From positions 1-64,000 of the forward strand of contig NZ_JARYZI010000007.1 in the NCBI RefSeq assembly GCF_029914245.1: 64,000 bases of DNA, in the 5' to 3' direction. The DNA is from Fusibacter bizertensis (GTDB lineage Bacteria; Bacillota; Clostridia; Peptostreptococcales; Acidaminobacteraceae). Below are positions 45,801 through 54,118 of this stretch, piece after piece. Both the position numbers and the translations under genes were made by a program. The notes under the pieces were generated by a model. That model ran no database searches. It saw only the letters and a program-made list of their open reading frames with translations, and was not told the DNA's origin. The stretch's first letter is position 1. Each line of letters starts with the position of its first letter.

Positions 45801-47210
45801 ATGAGAAGTAAATTTGGACGCGTAGCGGTGATGATTTGTGTGCTTGTAATGCTATTTGCATTAACCTCAATATCACATGCTACAACTGGTGACAATGAAG
45901 GTCTTGCAACTGATTTAAAGGAACTTGGGTTATTTAATGGCACAGATAAAGGTTTTGAACTTGAAAAAGTACCTACCCGCGTTCAAGCAGCAGCGATGCT
46001 AGTAAAACTTTTAGGAGGGGAAAGCGAAGCACTAGCGAAGAAGTATGCCCATCCATTTAAAGACGTACCAGCATGGGCATCAGATTATGTTGGATATATG
46101 TATGAAAAGGGCCTAACGAAAGGTATAAGTGCAACGATGTTTGGTTCAAATAACAATGCAAGTGCAAAGGACTTTTCTACTTTTATGCTCAAAGCACTAG
46201 GCTATAAGGATGGAGATTTTACTTATAATGATGTATTAAATTTTGCTAAGGAAAAAGGACTTGTCTCCACAGATGAGTTTAATAAATTAACTACGTCTAC
46301 ATTTACACGTAATGAAATGGTTCTCCTTGCACATAATACCTTAGATGTTACTTTTAAGGGAAGTGAAGATCGCTTAATTGATCGTCTTGTAGATGCAAAA
46401 GTGGTATCGATAAATGTTGCAAATAGTTTGAAGTATTATGATTATCCAACTGTTCCAATGGAGGTAACTAAAGGTGAAAATTCAAGTTTGAGATTTGAAA
46501 TTCATCATGAAAGGATAAGTCCAGAAATTTTAGATCAGTTAGTTTTTTACAGCACTATTGGTTCAAATATGAAATTAGATATGTCAACTACTGAGAAATT
46601 AGCGAAACTAATTTTCATTTCAGATTTCGAGAAGACTTATTATCAAGAATTAGCAAAAGAATATGGACTTTTCAACCCTTCTGGATGGTATAGTAAGAGT
46701 AATTATTTTTTGAATTCATTTATGGGAAAAGATTTAGAAGTGGCCTATTATTTTGAAATACCGACCGGTTTATCACCTGGCACGTATGACCTCGCTATGA
46801 TTAAACCGAATCCGGAACTTGATAAGAGGCTTAAAGAGTTAACGGTAGAATATAAAAATTACTACACTAGCAAGATGAAATCATTAGTCATCATGACACC
46901 TGAAATGTACAATGTAGTTAAAAAAGAAGATGGCAATAATTATATCTCATTTAATAAGGATAAAATGCCTGCAGAATTAGCTAAGTTCACAGGTATCACT
47001 TTGGGGTTTACAAGTGGTGGCTCTGAAATTGATTATCAACTTGTATTAAAAAGTGAGTTTATAGTGCTGGGATCACCAACTAGAGCTGGACTATCTGTTT
47101 ACAATGATGTTGATCCTATTTTGGTACGCTATAATGGTAATATAATAGTAGGTTTTTATGATGACAATTTGGATTTACTCGGGGTAGGTATGTTTTTTGT
47201 GAATGAGTAG
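45801..47210 (+). CDS. S-layer-homology domain protein
   Basis: 469 residues with a signal peptide (MRSKFGRVAVMICVLVMLFA, cleavage probably after SHA near residue 28). Two or three SLH modules (about 33-205) include the HPFKDVPAWASDYVGYMYEKGLTKG motif. These normally anchor proteins to pyruvylated cell-wall polymers. The C-terminal 260 residues are beta/alpha mixed with no recognised domain. Ribosome site AGGGAGA. It is convergent with a second SLH gene, sharing a terminator. Confidence 0.88.
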   Translation: MRSKFGRVAVMICVLVMLFALTSISHATTGDNEGLATDLKELGLFNGTDKGFELEKVPTRVQAAAMLVKLLGGESEALAKKYAHPFKDVPAWASDYVGYMYEKGLTKGISATMFGSNNNASAKDFSTFMLKALGYKDGDFTYNDVLNFAKEKGLVSTDEFNKLTTSTFTRNEMVLLAHNTLDVTFKGSEDRLIDRLVDAKVVSINVANSLKYYDYPTVPMEVTKGENSSLRFEIHHERISPEILDQLVFYSTIGSNMKLDMSTTEKLAKLIFISDFEKTYYQELAKEYGLFNPSGWYSKSNYFLNSFMGKDLEVAYYFEIPTGLSPGTYDLAMIKPNPELDKRLKELTVEYKNYYTSKMKSLVIMTPEMYNVVKKEDGNNYISFNKDKMPAELAKFTGITLGFTSGGSEIDYQLVLKSEFIVLGSPTRAGLSVYNDVDPILVRYNGNIIVGFYDDNLDLLGVGMFFVNE

Positions 47211-47334
47211 TGAAGGTAAATAATTATTAATTTAGTTCCATAGTCAAAGAGAAAAATTTTGATAAGCGTGGTTAAATGCCCTTTTAATTCAGTGGTGTAT
47301 TGCTTGCTTTATAAAATCATGTTTTAAAAATATA

Positions 47335-47375
47335 AAAAATCACTGATAGATTTTCTTCTCTCAGTGATTTTTATA
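47335..47375. terminator. Bidirectional terminator between the two SLH genes
   Basis: AAAAATCACTGA (47335-47346) pairs with TCAGTGATTTTT (47361-47372). Confidence 0.85.
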
Positions 47376-47407
47376 TCTTTTGATTTATTCTTCTAGATTA
47401 TTCTCCT

Positions 47408-48736
47408 CTATTCTACATAATCAGTGAAATCTTTCCAACCGAATGTCTTATTGTATAGTGCTAATTTTATATCACCTTTTCCATACGATACCACAATACT
47501 CTTACCAGTTGATTTGGATACTATCTCCATTGCCAAGTTGTCTGCACCTCGGACGTCATGATATTTGTTTACATACTCAATAGCCTTGTTTATCTGTCCT
47601 TGGGTAGCCCCTAAAAATTTTAAGTTCCCCATCAATGCAATGAATGCGTCTTTATCCTTGAATGCAAACCCGTTATCATTACCGGAATAGTCTAAGCTTA
47701 TCTGCACAATTCCTATTTTTTCTTCGTTTAGTGTTAACATCCCGTCAGATCCCCTAAATCCACATCCATAAGGCAACTCTACACCTTTATAAACTACGAT
47801 AGAATTCTCTATATGGTATACTGTAAGTGATCTATCTGCAAACATTGCTTCGAGTTCAGAAAACTGAAAATAATTTTTTGCTTTTGTAAATCCTCTACCT
47901 ATTTCTGCTGAGTAGTCAACTGGAGTCAATAACTTTGTCATTACTGCAACTACCTTACCATCTGCACCCATTTTTGTTGATATACTTGTTACTTTAGCTA
48001 AATCTGGTTTTTCTCCTTCTACCACTACAGTAGATTTGTTGAAATCCCCAAAGTCTACAGTTATTTTATTATTTACGTATAATCCAGACATCCCTAATAT
48101 AGTTGTGGCATCTGCGTCACCTTTTGTAGATTTTACGCCTTTAAAGGTCATTACTTTGTCCTCTAAATTGTCCATATTCTGTAAAAATGCAAGTGCTTGT
48201 GTTCTTGTTAATACATCACCCACACCAAATGTATCATACGTTCTTTCTGTCTTAGAATTACCATTACTTAGTCCATTCTCATACATAAAATATACTGCTT
48301 GCTTTGATGTTAAAGCAAATCCATATTTTGCGGCAATTATTATAGCTACTTGACCTCTACTCAAAGATTCATTACGGATAGAAACATTATCATACCCCCT
48401 GAAAGGCATTTCTAATTTATTCATCTCTAGATAAAAAGGTTCAGACCAATCCTTACCACTTATTGGAGTGAAAACTTTGGGAATATTTGTCGCATAGTTA
48501 GAAAGCATAGCAACAAATTCTGATTCTTTAATTATATCATTTGGTGCAAATCGACCATCAGAATAACCATTCATAATATTATTAGTTAGCCCCCACTCAA
48601 TAAAAGATTTTCCCCAGTGGGATTCAGGAATATCCTTAAAATCATTTATTGTTTTACTTTCTGCAAATCCTACTACGCTTAGTCCAGCAATTATCATAAC
48701 AGTTAAAAATAAACCTATAAATTTACTAAATTTCAT
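47408..48736 (-). CDS. Second S-layer-homology domain protein
   Basis: 442 residues with a signal peptide (cleavage probably after GFA near 25). SLH modules span about 28-200: DIPESHWGKSFIEWGLTNNIMNGYSDGRFAPN is a classical one, followed by two weaker modules. The remaining 230 residues are beta-rich and unassigned, with no clear likeness to the C-terminal half of the neighbouring SLH protein. Ribosome site GAAAGGATAC. Surface protein; function unknown. Confidence 0.88.
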   Translation of the reverse strand: MKFSKFIGLFLTVMIIAGLSVVGFAESKTINDFKDIPESHWGKSFIEWGLTNNIMNGYSDGRFAPNDIIKESEFVAMLSNYATNIPKVFTPISGKDWSEPFYLEMNKLEMPFRGYDNVSIRNESLSRGQVAIIIAAKYGFALTSKQAVYFMYENGLSNGNSKTERTYDTFGVGDVLTRTQALAFLQNMDNLEDKVMTFKGVKSTKGDADATTILGMSGLYVNNKITVDFGDFNKSTVVVEGEKPDLAKVTSISTKMGADGKVVAVMTKLLTPVDYSAEIGRGFTKAKNYFQFSELEAMFADRSLTVYHIENSIVVYKGVELPYGCGFRGSDGMLTLNEEKIGIVQISLDYSGNDNGFAFKDKDAFIALMGNLKFLGATQGQINKAIEYVNKYHDVRGADNLAMEIVSKSTGKSIVVSYGKGDIKLALYNKTFGWKDFTDYVE

Positions 48737-48836
48737 AGTATGTATCCTTTCAACTTTTATTTATAAATCTTTTACAATTATAATACAAAACTAAAATAAT
48801 GGCAAAAAAAATTGGACTAACTTTGATCCGCAAAAA

Positions 48837-48893
48837 TATTGATATGGACGTGAAGACGGTATCCACGTTGTGATTTTTGGTACTTTAAAGTGG
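48837..48893 (+). pseudogene. Remnant of the 3' end of a DUF4143 gene
   Basis: Codons 48843-48893 read YGREDGIHVVIFGTLKW, close to the last residues of the intact DUF4143 protein at 53269 (YTREDGVHVVPIGCLKW). A stop and a frame break lie just upstream. As at the intact gene, the shared repeat block begins a few tens of bases downstream. It therefore marks a lost DUF4143 cargo gene. Confidence 0.65.
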
Positions 48894-48930
48894 AAAATTT
48901 TATGCACGACTTGACAAAATTAGCCATACT

Positions 48931-49047
48931 AACTTTATCTCAAGTTGTTTTTCCGAAGTACAAAGAAACTCTGGTTTGATTGAGAGTGATGCGAGTGTGC
49001 TTGAGAGATAAAAATTCTACACTACCGAAAATGTGCCTGGTATATTT
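48931..49047 (+). repeat. Shared block, copy 1
   Basis: About 117 bp also found at 51207-51325 and 53287-53403, with shortened versions at 49699 and 54119. Common landmarks are AACTTTA, a GGAAGTA-like segment, GAGAGAT, and ATTCTACACTACCGAAAATG near its end. No open frame is conserved among copies. Function unknown. Confidence 0.8.
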
Positions 49048-49156
49048 CGTGGAAGTTGGAAGTTCAGGTAAGTTGACTTCATGGTATATGCAGTCTATTT
49101 TGGGGAGATGTGAATAAGCTCAATTAAAAGGTTCGATTAAGTGGAACTGTTTATAT

Positions 49157-49255
49157 CTTGGAACAACTAGAGATTGAACGCTCTGTTCACCATGTCTATA
49201 AGAACTTGGTCGTGGCAGACACTGGCACTGGAAAGACTAGGGTTCCTGCTTTTGG
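49157..49255 (+). pseudogene. Helicase-gene fragment 1 (Walker A region)
   Basis: Nearly identical to about 42164-42260 of the intact DUF3427 helicase gene, encoding EQLEIERSVHHVY and an altered ADTGTGKT Walker A. It then runs into unrelated DNA of the 538-bp repeat. A 71-codon frame remains open from 49158 but keeps only this piece. Confidence 0.85.
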
Positions 49256-49371
49256 TTTTAGTGCGTGTACTCCTTATTTATTTCGTATAGATAGGATGAA
49301 AAATGGAGGGAATAATCTCGAAGTATATAGTATCGGTAAGGATCAAATAAATTCAGTAATTAAAAAAACAT

Positions 49372-49400
49372 GAGGCCAGCATCTGTTAAGAGACTGCCTC
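49372..49400 (-). terminator. Terminator of zinc-ribbon gene copy 1
   Basis: An imperfect GAGGC...GCCTC hairpin followed on the minus strand by ATGTTTTTTT. The corresponding stem in copy 2 (53789) is nearly perfect. Confidence 0.65.
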
Positions 49401-49479
49401 GGTTGTTTATGTCGTAATTAATTTATCACAAAGTAGGTGATTTTAAAGTAACGTTTTTTAATTTTAAAGCTTTAATTTT

Positions 49480-49620
49480 TTACCTGTTTCGCTTTTTGTC
49501 TATAAGCGCTTTTCGCTGTTCAACTTGTTGGTCTTTCTTTTTTTCTCTGCATTTTTGACATACTTGATTACTTTCACTGGGTTTTAGTTCAACACCGCAT
49601 TGTTTACACTTTTTAATCAT
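49480..49620 (-). CDS. 46-residue zinc-ribbon protein, copy 1
   Basis: ATG at 49618-49620 on the minus strand opens 46 codons to TAA at 49480. Two CxxC pairs (CKQC near residue 5 and CQKC near 21) form a zinc-ribbon-like knuckle. The rest is strongly basic and helical (REKKKDQQVEQRK). The upstream AGCAGGTAATAGG can serve as ribosome site and a hairpin terminator follows. The reading frame is conserved in the second copy with mostly conservative changes, which supports a real gene. Family unknown; nucleic-acid binding is likely. Confidence 0.65.
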   Translation of the reverse strand: MIKKCKQCGVELKPSESNQVCQKCREKKKDQQVEQRKALIDKKRNR

Positions 49621-49698
49621 CCTATTACCTGCTTTCGCTTGACTTAAACTATTAAAGTTATTATATCAGACTAATACTGTGTTTGTAATTTATTATTG

Positions 49699-49793
49699 AA
49701 CTTTACGCCCAGACAGTTTTTCGAAAGTAAAAAAAGCTGGGGGGTTGAATATGAGTGATTCGAGTGTTGAATCGGTTTGTGAGGATGGGGTAG
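49699..49793 (+). repeat. Shortened shared block joined to the helicase 3' end, copy 1
   Basis: The first ~70 bp match the start of the shared block. From about 49768 the sequence is the final ~25 bp of the DUF3427 helicase gene including its TAG. The same junction is present at 54119-54210, so it formed before the duplication. Confidence 0.8.
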
Positions 49794-49843
49794 GGAACGG
49801 TTGATGTCGGTGTTGACGGAGAGTGCCTCAGAGTTAAATTGCA

Positions 49844-49872
49844 TTGTATTCTATCACTGACAGTGATAGAAT
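49844..49872 (+). promoter_or_regulatory. Promoter with operator filling the spacer (AlbA_2 gene)
   Basis: TTGTAT (49844-49849) and TAGAAT (49867-49872) are 17 bp apart. A perfect palindrome with 12-bp arms ATTCTATCACTG and CAGTGATAGAAT around one base (49848-49872) occupies the whole spacer. Its core TATCACTGACAGTGATA has the 17-bp layout of lambda-type operators. The gene product ends in a winged helix and could be the repressor. Confidence 0.7.
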
Positions 49873-49912
49873 AGTGGTAGAATTGATAGAAACTGATATA
49901 AAGGGTGATATT

Positions 49913-51199
49913 ATGAAGTTATATGAAAGTGAAAATGTTGAATTGAAGGAAATTTACACGCCTGATTTAAAGAAAGAAGTTGTGGCATTCGCCAACACAA
50001 ACGGTGGTACAATATATATTGGTATTCAGGATAATGGCCATATAATGGGTCTTGATAATGCCGATTTTGTAATGCAGCAAATATCAAATGCGATAAGAGA
50101 TAATATTCGACCAGAAATTTCTATGTTTACAAATATTGAGCTGGTGCAGAAAGAAGATAAGAATATTATTAAGCTAACAGTTCAGCAAGGGACTAAGAAA
50201 CCTTATTATCTATCAGACAAAGGGCTAAAACCCTCCGGTGTCTATGTAAGAAGTGGCACGACCTCTGCACCTGCATCTGAAGATGCAATTCGAATGATGA
50301 TTAAAATGACGGATGGGGATTCTTTTGAGAACAATCGATCTCTCATTCAAGATTTAACTTTTACGAGCTTTAGTAAAGAAATGAATCTACGACAATTAGA
50401 GATTTCACAGGTTCAGATGAGGAACTTAGGAATACTATCAGGGGATGATATTTATACAAATATGGGATTACTTGTTTCAGATCAGTGTAAGCATTCAATT
50501 AAATTCGCTGTTTTTCAAGGCACTGATAAATTGGTATTCAAAGACCGAAAGGAATTGACAGGTTCAATATTTGAACAGCTTACAGATGCATTTAAAACCA
50601 TAGATTTTTATAATAGTACAAAGGCGACCTTTCATGATTTGCTACGCACAGACGAAAGAGATTACCCAGAAGATGCTGTACGGGAGGCATTACTCAATGC
50701 TATTGTTCACAGGGACTATGCCTTTAGCGGGAGCACGATTATAAATCTATATTCAGACCGTTTAGAAATCATTTCACTTGGTGGATTGGTTTCTGGAATG
50801 TCCTTGGAAGCTGCAATGCTGGGTGCTTCGCAACCTAGGAATGAAAAACTTGCAAGTTTGTTTTACAGAATGAAATTAATTGAGGCATATGGTACTGGCA
50901 TTAGTAAAATCATCAGTTGTTACAAAGGACTAGCCGTTCAGCCTAAGTTTGAAAATGTAGAAGGTGCGTTTCGAGTTATTCTACCAAACACACATGCTCA
51001 GGTGTTAAGTGTTGAGGATGAAAAGTATTTACCGATACTCCAATTATTCGATAAGCAAACGGAAATTACGCGTAGTGATGTTGAAGAAGCCATAGGCATA
51101 GGATCGACTCATGCGGTTAATACGCTTAAAGAGATGCTTTCCAAAGGGCTTATTAAAAAAATAGGTGGTGGCAGACTGACGCGGTATGTGATGAAGTAA
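49913..51199 (+). CDS. AlbA_2 / HATPase_c_4 / winged-helix regulator (COG2865)
   Basis: 428 residues from ATG 49913 after AAGGGTG; the longer upstream frame overlaps the promoter. The N-terminal AlbA_2 domain (1-130) starts ESENVELKE and has FANTNGGTIYIGIQDNG. An HATPase-like domain (about 240-360) has AVREALLNAIVHRDY and a YGTGI motif. A C-terminal winged helix (about 365-428) ends TRYVMK. These RecG-related COG2865 proteins are common mobile cargo; some act as toxin regulators or defence components. It lies between repeat units of the mosaic. Confidence 0.9.
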   Translation: MKLYESENVELKEIYTPDLKKEVVAFANTNGGTIYIGIQDNGHIMGLDNADFVMQQISNAIRDNIRPEISMFTNIELVQKEDKNIIKLTVQQGTKKPYYLSDKGLKPSGVYVRSGTTSAPASEDAIRMMIKMTDGDSFENNRSLIQDLTFTSFSKEMNLRQLEISQVQMRNLGILSGDDIYTNMGLLVSDQCKHSIKFAVFQGTDKLVFKDRKELTGSIFEQLTDAFKTIDFYNSTKATFHDLLRTDERDYPEDAVREALLNAIVHRDYAFSGSTIINLYSDRLEIISLGGLVSGMSLEAAMLGASQPRNEKLASLFYRMKLIEAYGTGISKIISCYKGLAVQPKFENVEGAFRVILPNTHAQVLSVEDEKYLPILQLFDKQTEITRSDVEEAIGIGSTHAVNTLKEMLSKGLIKKIGGGRLTRYVMK

Positions 51200-51206
51200 T
51201 GCCACC

Positions 51207-51325
51207 AACTTTATTCCCAGGCAGTTTTTCGGAAGTAAATAGAAACTTAGTTCTGAAAACGAGTAATTCGAGTGCGTTTGAGAGATTGAAATTCTACACT
51301 ACCGAAAATGTACCTGGCATATTTT
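51207..51325 (+). repeat. Shared block, copy 2
   Basis: About 119 bp, the most diverged of the three full copies. It starts 7 bp after the stop of the AlbA_2 gene and runs directly into a helicase-gene fragment. Confidence 0.8.
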
Positions 51326-51330
51326 GTGTA

Positions 51331-51844
51331 TCGGAACTTAGTCGTGGCAGACACGGGCACTGGAAAGACCATTGTCGCTGCTTTTGATTTTTTACGGTTA
51401 TATAAGGAAATTACACATAAGAGGCCCATCATCGCGCATTTCTCGCCGAAGATCTTACTTGGGCTAACAGCCACACCTGAGCGGATGGACGGGAAATCCA
51501 TCCTTGAGGATTTTGACCATAGGATCGCTTATGAGATTAGGCTAAACCAGGCCATAGAGCAGAACTTGCTTTGTCCTTCGCCGCTCATGTACCCTTTCGA
51601 GGGGCTTGCACTGGCAGTCTCAGAGCCGTACCACTGCGAGCAGTCCAACGGCTCAAAAGTGATGCTCTTTGTACGTGAGGAGCGCAGTGATGAAAACGGG
51701 AAAACAGAGGTATATACCTGTCTAGGACTTGTTGATTATACCAGCCATCAAGGGAGTGCACCGATCAGTATCATCTATAAGCTTAGGGAGAAGATGCCTG
51801 TGAAGCTGATGCGGGTTTCTAATCGGTTTGTGGGGATGGGGTAG
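51331..51844 (+). pseudogene. Internally deleted DUF3427 helicase copy with an open frame
   Basis: Matches, in order, about 42213-42305, 42547-42698, 43628-43656, 44059-44082 and 44125-44327 of the intact gene, all at high identity. Four internal segments are missing. An open frame of 178 codons (51308-51844) nevertheless crosses every junction: Walker A ADTGTGKT, GLTATPERMDG, a short frame-shifted stretch, and the intact DUF3427 tail ending at the same TAG. It lacks DETHH, the PLD domain and all later helicase motifs, so helicase activity is implausible. No clear ribosome site. Confidence 0.8.
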
Positions 51845-51902
51845 AGTGAGAATGATTGTGAATGACAATTGTTTTTTTGCGACAAATAACAAAACGAACA
51901 CT

Positions 51903-51974
51903 CGCCAAATTACAAAATGTATCAGCGCCAAACAACTAAACACAATTGCGCCAAATCACAAAATTTGATATAAT
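51903..51974 (+). promoter_or_regulatory. Promoter and direct repeats of the DUF4143 gene
   Basis: TTGCGC (51946-51951) and TATAAT (51969-51974) are 17 bp apart. CGCCAAATTACAAAAT (51903) recurs as CGCCAAATCACAAAAT (51950) within the spacer, with a third GCGCCAAAC between them. This looks like a direct-repeat operator. Confidence 0.55.
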
Positions 51975-52000
51975 AGACATATAAGATGTGGAGGTGAATT

Positions 52001-53269
52001 GTGAAAAAATATATTCCTAGAATCGCGGATACGCTTATTGAAAGAGCACTTAAGTCTTCGGGTGCTGTTTTGGTTGAAGGTCCAAAATGGTGTGGAAAAA
52101 CAAGCACTGCTCGCCATTTGTCTAAAAGTTACTTATACATGCAAGATCCAGATCAACGAACCAATTACATGAAAATAGCAGATACTAAGCCTTCACTTTT
52201 GCTTCGTGGTGATACACCAAGATTGATTGATGAGTGGCAGATTGCACCTGTTTTGTGGGATTCGGTTAGGCATGAAGTTGATATGAGAGGTGTATTTGGT
52301 CAGTTCATATTAACAGGGTCTGCTGTACCTATTATAGATGAAAAAGTCACGCATACAGGAACAGGAAGATACTCAAGGATAAAAATGAGAACGATGAGTT
52401 TATATGAATCGGGAGAATCAAATGGAAGCATAAGTTTAATTAAGCTTTTTGATGAAAATCAAGATTTGGCATCAATGACCGACTTAAATATTGAAGATTT
52501 GGCTAAGTCTATCGTCAGAGGAGGTTGGCCCGCAACAGTTTCCAATAATTATGAAGTTTACACTAAGCCTGTACAAGACTATCTGGATTCGATCATCAAT
52601 ATTGATATTTCAAGGGTTGATGGGGTTGAAAAAAATCCTCAGAAAGTTGCGATGCTCTTGAAATCACTAGCGAGAAATATTTCTACAGAAGCGTCAATAG
52701 AGACGCTAAGGAGAGATATGGAAGGAAATGATCAAAACTCTGTTTCACAACCGACTGTTTTGAGTTACTTAAATGCCTTGCAAAGGATTTTTGTTATTGA
52801 AGATTTAGAAGCGTGGAATCCCTCAATTCGTTCAAAAACGCCATTGAGGTCAAGTTCTAAACGACATTTCGTCGATCCATCAATAGCTTGTGCAGCTTTA
52901 GGTGTTAACGACTCTAAACTTTTAATGGATTTTAACACCTTTGGGTATTTATTTGAATCCATGTGTATCCGGGACTTACGCGTATATGCTGATTATTTAG
53001 ATGGCAAAGTATATCACTACAGAGATAAGTCAAATTTAGAGTGTGATGCCATAGTTGTACTTCGCGATGGTCGTTGGGGTGCAATAGAAATAAAAATGGG
53101 TCCAAAAGAGTTTGACAAGGCTTCTGAGAATTTATTTAAATTAAAAGAAAGAATTGATATAGATAAAATGAAGTCACCATCATTTCTTATGATTCTAACA
53201 GCAACAAATATTGGATATACACGTGAAGACGGCGTCCATGTTGTGCCTATTGGATGTTTAAAATGGTAA
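52001..53269 (+). CDS. AAA_14 / DUF4143 ATPase
   Basis: 422 residues from a GTG at 52001 after GAGGTG. AAA_14 domain (about 15-150): Walker A EGPKWCGKTS near 30, the LIDEWQIAPVLWD Walker B region near 75, and QFILTGSA. A middle helical region is followed by DUF4143 (about 215-390), with a nuclease-like ECDAIVVL ... WGAIEIKMG strand pattern (D...ExK). Such ATPases are frequent mobile cargo of unknown role. The shared block follows 17 bp after its stop. Confidence 0.92.
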   Translation: MKKYIPRIADTLIERALKSSGAVLVEGPKWCGKTSTARHLSKSYLYMQDPDQRTNYMKIADTKPSLLLRGDTPRLIDEWQIAPVLWDSVRHEVDMRGVFGQFILTGSAVPIIDEKVTHTGTGRYSRIKMRTMSLYESGESNGSISLIKLFDENQDLASMTDLNIEDLAKSIVRGGWPATVSNNYEVYTKPVQDYLDSIINIDISRVDGVEKNPQKVAMLLKSLARNISTEASIETLRRDMEGNDQNSVSQPTVLSYLNALQRIFVIEDLEAWNPSIRSKTPLRSSSKRHFVDPSIACAALGVNDSKLLMDFNTFGYLFESMCIRDLRVYADYLDGKVYHYRDKSNLECDAIVVLRDGRWGAIEIKMGPKEFDKASENLFKLKERIDIDKMKSPSFLMILTATNIGYTREDGVHVVPIGCLKW

Positions 53270-53286
53270 ATTTGGATGGATTCTTG

Positions 53287-53403
53287 AACTTTACGCCCAG
53301 GCAGTTTATCGGAAGTACAAAGAAACTGTGGTTTGAATAAGAGTGATGCGAGTGTGCTTGAGAGATAAAAATTCTACACTACCGAAAATGTGTTAGGTAT
53401 ATT
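53287..53403 (+). repeat. Shared block, copy 3
   Basis: About 117 bp, closest to copy 1. With the following leader (53408-53470, matching 49092-49156) it begins the second ~0.9 kb unit. Confidence 0.8.
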
Positions 53404-53470
53404 CAGTCTATTTTGGGGAGATGAGAATAAACTCAATTAAAAGGTTCGATTAAGTGGAGCTGTTTATATC

Positions 53471-53623
53471 ATGGAACAACTAGAGATTGAACGCTGTGTT
53501 CACCATGTCTATAGGAACTTAGTCGTGGCAGCTACTGGCACTGGAAAGACCATGGTCGCTGCTTTCGATTTTTTACGGTTATATAAGGAAATTCTAAAGA
53601 CGAGGCTTTTGGGCAAAGTATAG
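53471..53623 (+). pseudogene. Helicase-gene fragment with intact Walker A
   Basis: Matches about 42164-42310 of the DUF3427 helicase gene almost base for base, encoding EQLEIERCVHHVYRNLVV and AATGTGKTMVAAFDFLRLYKE. It then jumps to a piece like 42463-42485 and stops at TAG 53621. Confidence 0.85.
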
Positions 53624-53788
53624 TGAACTGCCAAGGGTAACACTCGGGCGACAAGCAACAATATCACGGAAACTTTTAGGATATGTATTCCTTATTTATT
53701 TCGTTTAGATAGGATGAAAAATGGTTGAATAATCTCGAAGTATATAGTATCGGTAAGGATCCTATAAATTCAGTAATTAAAAAAACAT

Positions 53789-53818
53789 GAGGCCAGCATC
53801 TGTTAAGATACTGGCCTC
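53789..53818 (-). terminator. Terminator of zinc-ribbon gene copy 2
   Basis: GAGGCCAG/CTGGCCTC stem with GATRC extension, followed on the minus strand by ATGTTTTTTT. Confidence 0.8.
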
Positions 53819-53899
53819 GGTCGTTTATGTTGTAATTCATTTTATCACAAAATAGGTGAATTTAAAGTATCGTTTTTTATATTTTAAAGATTTAATTTT

Positions 53900-54040
53900 T
53901 TACCTGTTTCGCTTTTTGTCTATAAACGCTTTTCGCTGTTCAACTTGTTGGACTTTCTTTTTTCCTCTGCATTTTTGACATACTTGATTACTTTCACTGG
54001 GTTTTAGTTCAACCCCGCATTGTTTACACTTTTTAATCAT
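53900..54040 (-). CDS. 46-residue zinc-ribbon protein, copy 2
   Basis: Same length and position in the repeat as the copy at 49480-49620. The two CxxC pairs and the basic tail are kept; amino-acid changes are few (for example E to G, D to V and L to F). Retention of an open frame in both copies, plus its own terminator, argues for selection. Function unknown. Confidence 0.65.
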   Translation of the reverse strand: MIKKCKQCGVELKPSESNQVCQKCRGKKKVQQVEQRKAFIDKKRNR

Positions 54041-54118
54041 CCTATTACCTGCTTTCGCTTGACTTAAACTATTAGAGTTATTATATCAGACAAATACTGT
54101 GTTTGTAATTTATTATTG

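Larger units (their letters stand above)
49256..49793. repeat. 538-bp direct repeat, copy 1
   Basis: Over 90 percent identical by eye to 53674-54210. In order it contains a 100-bp AT-rich segment, a hairpin terminator, the zinc-ribbon gene on the minus strand, a shortened shared block, and the last ~25 bp of the DUF3427 helicase gene. Confidence 0.85.

Noticed and set aside
49848-49872. Similarity of the palindrome to lambda and tet operators taken as a sign of a prophage or tetracycline resistance gene
   Set aside because: No phage structural, integrase or resistance genes are present; the likeness is of layout only.
51247-51501. An 84-codon minus-strand reading
   Set aside because: Antisense of the shared block and the helicase fragment; no ribosome site.
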